Below, in pieces: positions 45,185 to 55,564 of a stretch of DNA of 64,000 nucleotides. The translations under genes were made by a program, and so were the position numbers. The stretch covers positions 186,001 through 250,000 of the forward strand of contig NZ_CP157676.1 of the NCBI RefSeq assembly GCF_040105105.1, in the 5' to 3' direction. Under the pieces are notes generated by a model, which saw only the letters and a program-made list of their open reading frames with translations, made no database searches and was not told the origin of the DNA. The number at the start of each line of letters is the position of its first letter. Position 1 is the stretch's first letter. The DNA comes from Polaromonas hydrogenivorans (GTDB lineage: Bacteria; Pseudomonadota; Gammaproteobacteria; Burkholderiales; Burkholderiaceae_C).

Positions 45185-46451
45185 AGTGCCCTTAGCAGGA
45201 CGCTGAAATACCTCGAAGCGAAGTCTGCTGATTTTCTGCCCGCTCGATAATCTGAGGCAGCCCTTTTCACCCGATAGAAGTCAAACCAAATCTCATGCGC
45301 GGAGCCGATACCTTCACCGAAAGCCCGTTCACGCTGCATCGCCTGGAAGACTTTGTCCCGGGCAACCATCCGCTGCGCCCGATACGCCAGATGGTCAACG
45401 AGGCACTGGTGAAAATGGATGCGCTGTTTGCCGGAATGTACGAGGCGAGCATCTTGGGCGGGTGGCCCAGCATCGCGCCCGAGAAACTGCTGCGCGCCAT
45501 GCTTTTGCAGGTGTTCTACAGCATCCGTTCGGAGCGCCAACTCATGGAGCAAGTCCAGTACAACCTTTTGTACCGCTGGTTCATCGGCCTGGCGATGGAA
45601 GATGCGGTGTGGGTGCCCACGGTGTTCACGAAAAACCGCGAGCGCTTGCTTGAGCATAATGCAGTGATTGAACTGTTCAACCATGTGCTGCAAAGCGCCG
45701 ACGAGCACGGCTGGCTCTCGGGCGAGCACTTCAGCGTGGACGGCACGCTTATTCAGGCCTGGGCGAGCCACAAGAGCTTTGTGCGCAAGGACGGCAGCGA
45801 CGGCGACCAGGGAGGCGGCAGCTTCAAGGGACAGACGCGCTCGAACGAGACGCACGAGTCAAGCACCGATGCCGACGCCAGGCTGTACCGCAAGGGCAAG
45901 ACGGGCAGCGAGTTGCGCTTCATGGGCCACACGCTGAGTGATAACCGCCACGGGTTGATTGCCAGCGCCATGGTGACCCGGGCAGACGGCTACGCCGAGC
46001 GCGAAGCGGCGGAAGTCATGATTGACGATGCCCGGCAAGCCCTGCCGGATGCGCAAACCGCAATCACGCTGGGCGCGGACAAGGGGTATGACGCGCAGGA
46101 GTTCATCGAAGCGTGCCTGTCGATGGGCGTTGTGCCCCATGTGGCGCAGAACACTTCAGGGCGGCGCTCGGCGGTGCCCGATGCAATTGCCTAAAGCGAA
46201 GGTTATGCGGTCTCGCAGCAAAAGAGAAAGCTCATCGAGCAGGGGTTTGGCTGGGCTAAAACCGTGGGCCAGATTCGCCAGGTGATGGTGCGCGGGCTTG
46301 AGCGCGTGGACCAGATGTTTGTGCTGACGATGGCCGCGTACAACTTGACGCGCATGCGCACGTTGGGACAAATCCGTCTGCAGGGGCAATAAGTGGATAA
46401 AAAAGGCGATAAGGACCGTTCAAGTCGCCAGCTGCAACGTCAAAAGGCACT
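45185..46451 (+). mobile_element. IS5-family element, transposase interrupted by one stop
   Basis: Approximate ends: AGTGCCCTTAG at 45185 and, inverted, CAAAAGGCACT at 46441-46451 (AGTGCCTTTTG on the other strand). About 1.27 kb. No clear target duplication was visible, so boundaries are provisional. Confidence 0.6.
45295..46392 (+). pseudogene. IS5-family transposase with in-frame TAA
   Basis: Starts MRGADTFTESPFTLHRLEDF. The DDE domain is visible in HFSVDGTLIQAWASHKSF and LGADKGYDAQEF. After VPDAIA the frame meets TAA at 46192-46194, then continues in the same frame (SEGYAVSQQKRKLIEQGFGWAKTVGQ, with the catalytic Glu) to a natural stop at 46390. Relatives usually have Gln here, so a single CAA to TAA change would explain it. 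Probably inactive. Confidence 0.8.
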
Positions 46452-46734
46452 GTGATATTTCAAATATGAAAAATAATCGCAAAAACAAACCACTTCGAGC
46501 CAGTTGCTGCGCTGGCGCAGTCAGTATTTCAGCCTGTTAGCGCAGCCCTATCGGATTGGCGCTACGTGCTTTCCTGCACCTGCAGGCGCATTGCTTTTAC
46601 ACCGGCATCAGCTGGTTTGCAGCGAAAACCCAAATCATTCGCGATGCCGATCGTGCCTACATCGCTCGGCCCCAGTACGACTTGGTTCGAACTGCGTAAC
46701 TTATAACCAATACAAATTTTGTGATACTGCCCAA
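46393..46734. other. non-coding stretch between IS5 element and lrgB
   Basis: It contains the right end of the IS5-type element (to about 46451) and then no recognisable gene. Nothing further was seen. Confidence 0.4.
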
Positions 46735-47472
46735 CTACGGCACTACCCCCATCATCTTCAGCAGCCCGACAACCAGCGGCATCAGCAGCGCCGTGGCGAT
46801 GCCGTTCAAGCCCATTGCCAGCGCTGCAAACGCGCCGGCGGTTTCATGCACCTGCAGCGCGCGTGCGGTGCCGATGGCGTGAGCCGTGATGCCGACGGCA
46901 AAGCCGCGCACGGCCGGGTCGTCGATGCGCAGCGCGTTGAGCAACGGCCGGGCCATGATCGTGCCGGTAATGCCGGTCACGGCGACGGCGGCGGCGGCCA
47001 GTGATGGCAGCCCGCCCAAGCGTTCGGCCACCGCCATGGCAATCGGCATCGTGGCGGACTTGGGCGCCAGCGACATCAGCGTTTCCAGCGAACCGCCCAG
47101 CGCCCAGGCAATCAGCGTCGCCGACAAAATCGCCGCCACCGAGCCGGCCAGCAGCGCCACGCCGACCGGCAGCCAGATCTGCTTGAGCCGCTCCAGCTGG
47201 CCATACAGCGGAATGGCCAGCGCCACCGTGGCCGGACCGATCAGGAAGTGGATGAACTTGGCGCCCTCGAAATAGGTCGGATACGGTGTGCCCGACAGCA
47301 TCAGGATGCCGATGAGGCTGCTCACCGCCGTCAGCACGGGAATCAAAAAAGGGCTGGCGCCGCTGCGCCGGTACAGCCACACCGCTGCCAGGTAAACCAG
47401 CAGCGTGAGCGTGAGCCACAGCAGCGGCGATTTGGCCAGGAACACCCAGATACCGGACAGGCTGGAGATCAT
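46735..47472 (-). CDS. lrgB: LrgB-family membrane protein
   Basis: 245 residues from ATG 47472, which overlaps the lrgA stop (ATGA); the earlier ATG at 47577 lies inside lrgA. About six to eight membrane segments. TPYPTYFEGAKFIHFLIGPATVALAIPLY and GITAHAIGTARALQVHETAGAFAALAMGLNGI are LrgB/YohK signatures. The LrgAB/CidAB pair modulates murein hydrolases or exports small organic acids (pyruvate). Which one here is unknown. Confidence 0.9.
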   Translation of the reverse strand: MISSLSGIWVFLAKSPLLWLTLTLLVYLAAVWLYRRSGASPFLIPVLTAVSSLIGILMLSGTPYPTYFEGAKFIHFLIGPATVALAIPLYGQLERLKQIWLPVGVALLAGSVAAILSATLIAWALGGSLETLMSLAPKSATMPIAMAVAERLGGLPSLAAAAVAVTGITGTIMARPLLNALRIDDPAVRGFAVGITAHAIGTARALQVHETAGAFAALAMGLNGIATALLMPLVVGLLKMMGVVP

Positions 47473-47822
47473 GGCGTTTGCTTTTTCTGCAGCCTGAGCA
47501 TCCAGCGCAAGGTGAACGCGGTCACGACCAGCGTCACCGCCGCGCCCCCGACGCAGGCCGCCAGGAACGGCTGCCATTCCGACGCGACCCGGCCAAAATG
47601 CATCATCACGCCGGTGACCGCCGGAATGAACAGCAGCATCATGTGCTGCAGCAAGGTGCCGGTGGTGCGGCTGAGCGCGTCGGGCACGCGGCCGTACAAC
47701 AGCAGCGCCACGAACAGCAGCAGCATGCCGACCAGCGGACCGGGCAGCGGCAAGCCCAGCGCCTGGACGGCAACTTCACCGATCAGCTGAAAAACGAAAA
47801 GGGTGGCAATGGCGTAAATCAT
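47469..47822 (-). CDS. lrgA: LrgA/CidA-family membrane protein
   Basis: 117 residues, four hydrophobic segments. LPLPGPLVGMLLLF and LLFIPAVTGVMMHF are typical of the LrgA/CidA family. Holin-like partner of LrgB, coupled by a 4-bp overlap. Confidence 0.9.
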   Translation of the reverse strand: MIYAIATLFVFQLIGEVAVQALGLPLPGPLVGMLLLFVALLLYGRVPDALSRTTGTLLQHMMLLFIPAVTGVMMHFGRVASEWQPFLAACVGGAAVTLVVTAFTLRWMLRLQKKQTP

Positions 47823-48323
47823 GGTCGGGATGTGAAAAACCGGGAAAATCGAGCGTAGCGTAATTCAAGGACTGATAAAGCTGGCGCAACGGGATTCGGC
47901 AAGGCATTCGCCACAAACCGTGCGCGCCCGCTACAAACCCAGTCAGCGCCCACGCCATAAGCGCCCTGCCCTGCTCGGCCAGGCAAACATTGAAATGAAG
48001 GTGGTCAGCTGCAAGCAGATGGAATCATTGCACTCTTTCTTGGGCAACCGTTTGCAAGGCAACGCCGGGCTCTATTTCATGAGCAGGCAACTATCGTAGC
48101 TGCTACAGATCACCTGGTTAAGCATCAGCCAGGGCTAAAAAAACCGAATCAGATGAAAACTTCACTGACTTTGGTCGCTTCAAAGAACTCTGATGTAATT
48201 CAGAAACAAGTCAAAAAATCAGTACAGATGCCATCGATTACGGCCATCTGTATCAATTAATCATCTGCCGGTTTTCTCGCAGACCGGCCCTGGACGCTGC
48301 ACGGTCCTGCAACGAGAACAACC
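47823..48323. other. 500-bp divergent intergenic region
   Basis: No gene seen. It separates lrgA (minus) and the truncated regulator (plus) and contains the TACAGATG inverted repeat at 48223-48252. Confidence 0.45.
48223..48252. promoter_or_regulatory. inverted repeat, candidate operator of the GntR/MocR gene
   Basis: TACAGATG at 48223-48230 and CATCTGTA at 48245-48252, perfect 8-bp arms with a 14-bp centre, about 70 bp before the regulator start. Consistent with a GntR-family dimer site. Confidence 0.45.
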
Positions 48324-48650
48324 ATGAAGCGCTATGAAGCACTGGCCAGCGAAATTGCCACTTCCATCCAGACCGGCGTCTTGCGCTGCGGTGACCGCCT
48401 GCCGTCGGTGCGGCAAGCCAGCGCCAGCCGTGGTGTCAGTCCGTCCACCGTGTTCGAGGCTTATTACCTGCTGGAAGCCAAAGGCCTGGTGCGGGCGCGC
48501 GAACGCTCGGGCTACTACGTGGCGCCAGGCGTTCGCCAGTTTCCGCCCGAGCCTGACATGGTGTCAAAGCCGCCCGACGAAGCCGTCGCGCTGAACGTGA
48601 GCGAACTGGTGTCATATAGTGCAGCTTGCAGCACAGTGTCGATTTTGTAA
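48324..48650 (+). pseudogene. MocR/GntR-family regulator, truncated after the DNA-binding domain
   Basis: MKRYEALASEIATSIQTGVLRCGDRLPSVRQ followed by GVSPSTVFEAYYLLEAKGLVRARERSGYYVAP is a complete GntR winged helix. In MocR proteins an aminotransferase-like domain of about 350 residues follows; here the frame ends after VSELVSYSAACSTVSIL at 48650, with the ABC permease gene converging just after. Homology seems to stop near 48615, so a deletion removed the effector domain. Confidence 0.7.
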
Positions 48651-48677
48651 GCAGCGCACCCCGACAAAACAAGCGCC

Positions 48678-49435
<758 letters not shown>

Positions 49436-49439
<4 letters not shown>

Positions 49440-50392
49440 GCGGCCTCCTTTTGCGGCGGCGTGGCCGACGGGCCGGCATGGACGAGGCTGACAAATATCT
49501 CTTCGAGCGAACGCTCGCTCGAGTGCAGGTCCTTGAAGTCAATGCCAAGTTCGCCCAGCTGCTTGAGCAGCGCTGCAATGCCGGTTTCCTCAGTCTGTGC
49601 ATCGAAGGAATACACCAGCGCGTGGCCGCCCTGAGCAAGCTCCAGAGACAAGCCGGCCAGCGCCGGCGGCATCTGATGCAGTGACGTTTGCAGCTGCAGC
49701 GTCAGTTGCTTTTTACCAAGCTTGCGCATCAGCACCGCCTTGTCCTCCACCAGAATCAGCTCGCCCTTGCGGATGATGCCAATGCGGTCGGCCATCTGCT
49801 CGGCCTCCTCGATGTAGTGCGTGGTCAGGATAATGGTGACGCCGCTGGTGCGCAGCTCGCGCACCATGTCCCACATGTCGCGCCGCAGCTCTACATCGAC
49901 GCCGGCAGTAGGTTCGTCGAGAAACAGGATCTGCGGTTCGTGCGACAGCGCCTTAGCGATCAACACCCGGCGCTTCATGCCGCCCGAGAGCGTCATGATT
50001 TTGCTGTCCTTTTTGTCCCACAGCGAGAGTTGCCTCAGCACTTTTTCCAGGTAGGCAGGGTTGTCCGGCTTGCCGAACAGGCCCCGGCTAAAGCTGACCG
50101 TACTCCATACTGTTTCGAAGGCGTCAGTGGAAAGCTCCTGAGGCACCAGACCGATCTTGGCGCGTGCTGCCCGAAAATCAAGGACGATGTCATGACCGTC
50201 GGCCGTCACGCTGCCAGATCCGGGCGTCACGATGCCGCAAATGATATTGATCAAGGTGGTTTTGCCGGCACCATTGGGGCCCAGCAAGGCGAAGATTTCC
50301 CCACGCTGGATGTCGAGGTCAATTGACTTGAGCGCCTCAAAGCCCGAGGCGTAGGTTTTGCTCAGTTGTTTGATAGAGATGATGGGCTGCAA
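49436..50392 (-). CDS. ABC exporter ATP-binding protein (YadG type)
   Basis: 318 residues from TTG 50392, which has GGACACCC just upstream and gives a normal N-terminus ([20 protein letters not shown]); an ATG-initiated frame reaches 50491. Walker [11 protein letters not shown], signature [15 protein letters not shown], Walker [15 protein letters not shown]. It powers the permease next to it. Confidence 0.9.
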
Positions 50393-50834
50393 GGGTGTCC
50401 TTTGATCAGAGTTCGTCGATAGCAGAGGTACACGCTGAAGCGTCGCCAACGCAAGGCTTGGAGATGGCCGGCATAGTTTAAGGGAGGGCACACAAGGCGC
50501 TCGGGCGGTGCGTTTGACGACAAGGCTGACACGGTTTTGTAAGCTTGCGACGAACCGTGTTAAATCAGGGCAGTTGAGTGAGATCGTTCATTCACATAAA
50601 ACTGTTGCCAGCATGGTGAGTGTGTTGGCGCCAATGTGGATTTGATCCAGGCTGCCGATTTCACCTGACCCATGCCAAGCCAGCCAGATCCCGCGCTGAG
50701 CCTGGGTTTTTCGGGTGTACGGATGGATCAGCGGTTTCCGGCAGCCTGGATCAATTTGGTATCGGCACCAACACCCTTCATCGGATGCTGATCATTTCCC
50801 TGTGCTGTACTCAAGGCCTTTTGGGAGAAAGATT
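50393..50834. other. 440-bp divergent intergenic region
   Basis: Between the ABC ATPase (minus) and the PRISE-type reductase (plus). I see no gene; promoters for both sides must lie here. Nothing repeated stands out. Confidence 0.4.
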
Positions 50835-51902
50835 ATGCAGAGAACCGCTTTAGTGGTTGGCGCCAGCGGCATCGGCGGCAGCAGCGTCGCACGCGAACTG
50901 CTGGCCAACGGATGGATCGTCCATGGGCTGGCACGTCGGCCAAACGATGAAGTGCCTGGCTTGCGCCCCATCGCCGCTAATCTGCTCGAGCCGGCCAGCC
51001 TGGCAACGGCGCTGGCCAACGTGGCACCGACCCATGTGTTTATCACGACCTGGATGCGCAAGGCGACGGAGGCCCAGAACATTGAGGTCAACTCCGCGAT
51101 GGTGCGCCATGTGCTGGCCGCGCTGGCACCGAAAAAAACGCTGCGGCATGTGGCGCTGGTCACCGGTTTGAAGCATTACCTGGGTCCGTTCGATGCGTAT
51201 GCCACATCCGGCACGCTGCCTGACACGCCGCTGCGCGAAACCCAGCCGCGGTTACCCATCGAGAATTTTTATTACGCGCAGGAAGACGAAGTCTATGCTG
51301 CAGCTGAGCAGGGTCGTTTTACCTGGAGCATTCACCGCCCCCACACGGTGATTGGCAAGGCTGTCGGCAATGCGATGAACCTGGGCACCACGCTCGCCGT
51401 CTATGCCTCGATCTGCAAGCAAAGCGGACGCCCGTTCCAGTTTCCAGGCTCGCAGGCGCAATGGAACGGCCTGTCTGACGTCACGGACGCACGCATGCTG
51501 GCCAAGCAGCTGGTCTGGGCGGCCGACACGGATGCAGCGCGCAACGAGGCGTTCAATATCGTCAATGGCGACTTGTTTCGCTGGAGCTGGCTATGGGGCC
51601 GGCTTGCGGACTGGTTTGGCGTGCAGGCGGCAGGTTTTACCGGCACTACTCAACCGCTTGAAGTGATCATGGCCAGTGATCATGCGCTGTGGCGCCAGAT
51701 GGCGCAGCAGCACGGCCTTGCCGAAGCGTCGCTGGAGCGCCTGGCCTCGCCCTGGCACACCGATCTTGACCTGGGCCGTCCGCTGGAGGTGATGACCGAC
51801 ATGGCCAAAAGCCGCAAGCTGGGCTTTGCGGCTTACCAGGCAACAGAAGAATCGTTTTTTGATTTGTTTGCCCAATTGCGCGCTGAGCGGCTCATTCCTT
51901 GA
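50835..51902 (+). CDS. PRISE-type short-chain dehydrogenase (5-beta-reductase/iridoid synthase-like)
   Basis: 355 residues from ATG 50835 (GGGAGA upstream). The NADPH site is ALVVGASGIGGSSVARELL; the motif VTGLKHYLGPF and IENFYYAQEDEVY, with catalytic Tyr in FYYAQED, mark the family of plant progesterone 5-beta-reductase and iridoid synthase, which reduce activated C=C bonds with NADPH. Bacterial members are known but their substrates are mostly not. Intact. Confidence 0.85.
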   Translation: MQRTALVVGASGIGGSSVARELLANGWIVHGLARRPNDEVPGLRPIAANLLEPASLATALANVAPTHVFITTWMRKATEAQNIEVNSAMVRHVLAALAPKKTLRHVALVTGLKHYLGPFDAYATSGTLPDTPLRETQPRLPIENFYYAQEDEVYAAAEQGRFTWSIHRPHTVIGKAVGNAMNLGTTLAVYASICKQSGRPFQFPGSQAQWNGLSDVTDARMLAKQLVWAADTDAARNEAFNIVNGDLFRWSWLWGRLADWFGVQAAGFTGTTQPLEVIMASDHALWRQMAQQHGLAEASLERLASPWHTDLDLGRPLEVMTDMAKSRKLGFAAYQATEESFFDLFAQLRAERLIP

Positions 51903-52150
51903 GGCTGTAACGGCTGCAGGGTCACAGCCATGCGGGTGGGCTGACAAGGTGTAGACGAAAGCAATCCAACTGAAGATTGACTGCACCCTGGAAATCTCCA
52001 AACAGACTTGCAATCTTTCGAGCCCATGAACGACGAGAAAGCATCTGCCCCGGCGGTTTTCTCGATACCCTACCCGATGATAAGTGTCAAAACCTGAGGC
52101 CATGCAATAGTCAGGCTCTGCTGGTACAGCGTTGACTCATAAGTCAAATA

Positions 52151-52175
52151 AAGGACTTCCTCACCCGGAGTCCTT
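52151..52175. terminator. candidate hairpin terminator
   Basis: AAGGACT and AGTCCTT around an 11-base loop, followed on the plus strand by TGATCTTTTA. Weak T-run, so tentative. Confidence 0.4.
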
Positions 52176-52203
52176 GATCTTTTACTGGCTCCAAGTGTTT
52201 CGT

Positions 52204-52230
52204 TTACCGGTCGAATCCACGGACCGGTAA
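52204..52230. terminator. candidate hairpin terminator or operator
   Basis: TTACCGGTC-gaatccacg-GACCGGTAA, perfect 9-bp arms, followed by TTTTGC on the plus strand and 11 bp from the stop of the minus-strand SDR gene. It could end transcription of either gene. Confidence 0.5.
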
Positions 52231-52240
52231 TTTTGCAGAT

Positions 52241-53041
52241 TCATACGACCATGGGCGTCGCCGCACCGTCCATGCTCAGAATGGCACCTGTGACGTAGCT
52301 GGCGCAGGGCGATGCCAGGAACAAGACGGCGTTGGCGATTTCCTCCGGCTGTGCCAGCCTTCCCAGGGGGACATTGCGGGTAGCCCGGCTCAAAGCCTCC
52401 TCGACCGTGATCTGCTCCAGTCTGGCCAAGGCCTGCAGTCCGGACTGCAAGCGATCGGTCACGGTGGCGCCAGGATTCACGGCATTGATTCGAACCCCCC
52501 GGGAACCGTAAGCAGCCGCCAGGCCGGAACTGATCAGCATCAGCGCGGCATTCGCTGCGCCCCCGGGCAAATGAATGGGGCTTGCCACTTTCCCCCCTGC
52601 CCCGACAACGTTCACGATGGCGCCACGACCTCGTTGCCCCATTTTCTTGATCACGAGATCAATCATGTGCACATAGGTGAAAAACTTCGCGTTCATCGCG
52701 TCATGCCAGGCTTGGGCATTCAGTTCGTCAGGCGACGTGCGGCGCGCCGCTCCGGCGCAATTGACCAGCACGTCGACATCACCATGCAGCCGCTCAGCCT
52801 GGACAAGCGCCTGGCCGGCTTGCCCGGCGACTTGAAGATCTGCGGCAAATAGCCCGATGCGCCCTTGTGCGCCGGGATACTCGCGAATCAGTTGCTGCTT
52901 GGCCAGGTCCAGGTTGGCCTGGCTTCGCGACACCAGGCTGACCCTGGCGCCCTCTCTCAAAAAGCCTTGGGCACAAGCCAGGCCGATGCCCTTGCTGCCC
53001 CCGGTGATGAGAATATGCTGCTGCGTCAGTTGCAAGTCCAT
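52241..53041 (-). CDS. atypical short-chain dehydrogenase lacking the YxxxK pair
   Basis: 266 residues. The cofactor site ILITGGSKGIGLACAQGFL and VNCAGAA are normal, and the end (PEEIANAVLFLASPCASYVTGAILSMDG) is classical. But in the active-site helix the sequence is HLPGGAANAALM, so the Tyr and Lys of YxxxK are Gly and Asn, and the Ser is missing from NVVGAGG. It should bind NAD(P) yet not use the standard proton relay. 27 bp from a Bug fragment on the same strand. Confidence 0.85.
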   Translation of the reverse strand: MDLQLTQQHILITGGSKGIGLACAQGFLREGARVSLVSRSQANLDLAKQQLIREYPGAQGRIGLFAADLQVAGQAGQALVQAERLHGDVDVLVNCAGAARRTSPDELNAQAWHDAMNAKFFTYVHMIDLVIKKMGQRGRGAIVNVVGAGGKVASPIHLPGGAANAALMLISSGLAAAYGSRGVRINAVNPGATVTDRLQSGLQALARLEQITVEEALSRATRNVPLGRLAQPEEIANAVLFLASPCASYVTGAILSMDGAATPMVV

Positions 53042-53068
53042 GGGCTGCCTTTGCGTTCGGAGTGTGGT

Positions 53069-53475
53069 TTATTCGATCCGGATGCTGGCAGACTTGACCA
53101 CCTGTCCGTAGCGAGCCAGATCGCGCTTGATTTCGCTGTTGAATTGCTCTGCACTTCCGGGAGTTGCTTCAATTCCCATCAAGCGCAGCTTTTCCCGAAC
53201 TGTAGCGTCATTCAAGATCGCATTGAGTTCGGCGTTGAGGCGGGTCACGATGGCCGAGGGTGTCTTGGCAGGGGCCAATATTCCGACCCATGAGTTGACA
53301 ACGAAGTCAGGCACGCCGCTTTCCACAAACGTGGGGACATCCGGCAGCGCGGTGGCACGCTGGGCGCTGGAAACCGCAATGGCACGCAGCTTTCCTGATT
53401 TGACATGGCCGTAGGCACCGGCAACGGCCGTTATAGCCGGTCGCAGCGCATGGCCAGCTTCAACGTCCGTTGACC
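53069..53475 (-). pseudogene. Bug-family binding protein, C-terminal fragment
   Basis: The C-terminal third of a TctC-type protein (GHVKSGKLRAIAVSSAQR, ALPDVPTFVESGVPDFVVNSW, TPSAIVTRLNAELN) is open on the minus strand. The N-terminal two thirds and the signal peptide are absent; homology fades near 53475. It stands in line with the SDR gene, suggesting a once intact Bug-SDR operon. Confidence 0.7.
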
Positions 53476-53581
53476 GTATCCAGTGACTTTTTCAACTAAA
53501 GTCATCAGTCGCTCTCACGGCAACTGGGCCATGCGCGATCGTTGATGTACGACTTGCTGACTTTACGAAACAATCTCCTTG

Positions 53582-55162
53582 ATGCCACTTACCCCCTCCC
53601 TCTGGAGCCCGCTGCGCCAGCCCGCCTTTCGCGGCCTGTGGCTGTGCGGCGGCGTTTTCTTCATCGGCAACGGCATGCAGTCGATGGCCGCTGCCTGGCT
53701 CATGGTCGAGCTCACCGGCTCGTCCTTTCTGGCCGCGCTGGTGCAGACCGCAGTCTTCCTGCCCATGTTCCTGCTGGCGCTGCCCGCGGGCGTGCTGGCC
53801 GACACCACCGATCGGCGGCGCCTGATCTCGGGCGCGCTGCTGGCGCAAGTGGCCGCCTGTGCGCTGCTGGCTGGGGTGGCGCTGGGCGGCTGGGCCGGGC
53901 CGGCATCGGTCCTTTTTCTGGTGTTTGTGTGCGGCTGCTGCACGGCAGTCCTGACGCCGGCCTGGAACTCGTCGGTGGTGGACCCGGTGCCCCGCGAAGA
54001 ATGGCCGCAGGCCATTACCGCTGTCAGCATTGCCTACAACGCGGCGCGCGCCATCGGCCCGACGCTGGCCGGTTTGCTGTTTGCCCGCCTGGGCGCGGGC
54101 TGGGTGTTTGCCGCTGCGGTCTTCACGACGCTGGTGATGTGGGAGTCGATCCGCCGCTGGCCGCCCCGCGCGCACCCGCCCTCGCGCCTGCCGGCCGAGC
54201 GTCTGTGGGGCGGCACGCTCAGCGGCCTGCGTTTTGCCTGGCACTCGCGCATGATCCTGGCGCAGCTGGTGCGGGCCATGGCCTACAGTGCAGCGGGCTC
54301 GGCACTGTGGGCGCTGCTGCCGGTGATTGCGCAGCGCCAGCTGGGCAGCGGCGCGCAAGGCTTTGGCCTGTTGATGGGGTGCCTGGGGCTGGGCGCGATC
54401 GCCGCTGCGCTGGTGATTGGCCGGCTGCGCGCGCGTTTCGGCCTGGACGCCGTCGTGGGCGCGAGCTGCGTGGCGTTTTCCGCCGTCATGCTGCTTGCTG
54501 CCTGGGTCCGTGTGCCGCTGCTGGTCTATGGCGCCATGGCGCTGGGCGGCGCGGCGTGGATGGCGGCGATGTCCACCTTCAACACCGCCACGCAGGCGAG
54601 CGCGCCGCCCTGGGTGCGTTCGCGCGCGGTGGCGCTGCATATCGTGGCCTCGCTGGGCTCCTTTGCCATTGGCTCGGCGTTCTGGGGGGCCGTGTCCGAC
54701 ATCGCAGGGCTGAGCATGGCCCTTAGCGCGGCCGGCCTGCTGATGGCCGCCGGCTTGCTGCTGGCGCGCCCGTTTGCGCTGCGCGTGGGAGCGGCCCCGG
54801 AAGTGACGCAGGGCACGCCCTGGCAAGAGTTGTTCGTGCAGGCCGAGCCCAGTCTTGAAGCCGGCCCCGTCGCGGTGGAGGTGGCCTACCGCATCCGCGC
54901 CGGAGAGGATCGCGCCTTTCTCGACACCATCGGCCGCATGAAGGCGCCGCGCCGGCGCGATGGCGCCACGTTCTGGCGCGTGTACAAGGACCTGGGCGAG
55001 GAGTTCCGGTATGTCGAGCGCTTCATCGTGACCTCCTGGGCCGACTACCTGCACCAGCGCGCCCGCGCCACCGTGGCCGATCACACGCTGGAGGCCGAGG
55101 TGCGCGCCTTTTTGGCACCGGGTGAAAGCGCGCGCATGTCGCATTACATTGCCGAGCGATGA
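53582..55162 (+). CDS. MFS exporter (EntS-like MFS_3) with C-terminal soluble domain
   Basis: 526 residues: a twelve-helix MFS domain (to about residue 405) and then a ~110-residue soluble tail with VEVAYRIRAGEDRAFLDTIGRMKAPRRRDGATFWRVYKDL and EFRYVERFIVTSWADYLHQ. This fusion is a known MFS_3 architecture; the tail resembles an antibiotic-biosynthesis-monooxygenase-like ferredoxin-fold domain. EntS exports siderophores; the cargo here is unknown. ATG 53582 is preferred to the TTG three bases upstream. Confidence 0.87.
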   Translation: MPLTPSLWSPLRQPAFRGLWLCGGVFFIGNGMQSMAAAWLMVELTGSSFLAALVQTAVFLPMFLLALPAGVLADTTDRRRLISGALLAQVAACALLAGVALGGWAGPASVLFLVFVCGCCTAVLTPAWNSSVVDPVPREEWPQAITAVSIAYNAARAIGPTLAGLLFARLGAGWVFAAAVFTTLVMWESIRRWPPRAHPPSRLPAERLWGGTLSGLRFAWHSRMILAQLVRAMAYSAAGSALWALLPVIAQRQLGSGAQGFGLLMGCLGLGAIAAALVIGRLRARFGLDAVVGASCVAFSAVMLLAAWVRVPLLVYGAMALGGAAWMAAMSTFNTATQASAPPWVRSRAVALHIVASLGSFAIGSAFWGAVSDIAGLSMALSAAGLLMAAGLLLARPFALRVGAAPEVTQGTPWQELFVQAEPSLEAGPVAVEVAYRIRAGEDRAFLDTIGRMKAPRRRDGATFWRVYKDLGEEFRYVERFIVTSWADYLHQRARATVADHTLEAEVRAFLAPGESARMSHYIAER

Positions 55163-55366
55163 GCCGACGCCTCGGCAGGCGCCGTGACGCTGGGCTGCAG
55201 CGTCACTGCCGATTGACGTTCAAGCGGACTCGACGGCTAGATGATTTTCAAAACCAGCCAGCATCCATGGGGTTTGCCCTATCTACCGAGAGTTCAAAAA
55301 CACACATAAGCTGTTACAGCGATCAACGAATATTGACAATTCGTCAACCTGCAACGAGAGTCCAAA

Positions 55367-55564
55367 GTGAACGAAACACTAAAAGTTCGAACTGCTGAAA
55401 AGCGCGCCGCTGCAATATCACGCGTATCTCAGGCCATGATGGCTCTTGCGCGTCGTGAACCAAACGCAAGACAAGCGTTGGACGCTGCCACTCGCGATTT
55501 GAATGCATTCACCCGTGAGCTAACACAGATTGGGCTTGTGTCAGCTCGCTCCCATCCCGGTTAG
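55367..55564 (+). CDS. small hypothetical protein
   Basis: 65 residues from GTG 55367 (GAGAG upstream). Basic and helical: RTAEKRAAAISRVSQAMMALARR. No membrane segment. The composition is less GC-rich than the MFS gene before it. I do not recognise it; it may be a real small gene. Confidence 0.4.
   Translation: MNETLKVRTAEKRAAAISRVSQAMMALARREPNARQALDAATRDLNAFTRELTQIGLVSARSHPG

Larger units (their letters stand above)
51903..52240. other. intergenic region between convergent genes, with two dyads
   Basis: No gene seen. Two perfect inverted repeats (52151-52175 and 52204-52230) lie between the converging reductase and SDR genes and may end transcription. Confidence 0.5.

Noticed and set aside
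53492..55144. A 550-codon open frame on the minus strand
   Set aside because: Antisense to the MFS exporter with twelve clear membrane helices; no domain and biased composition.
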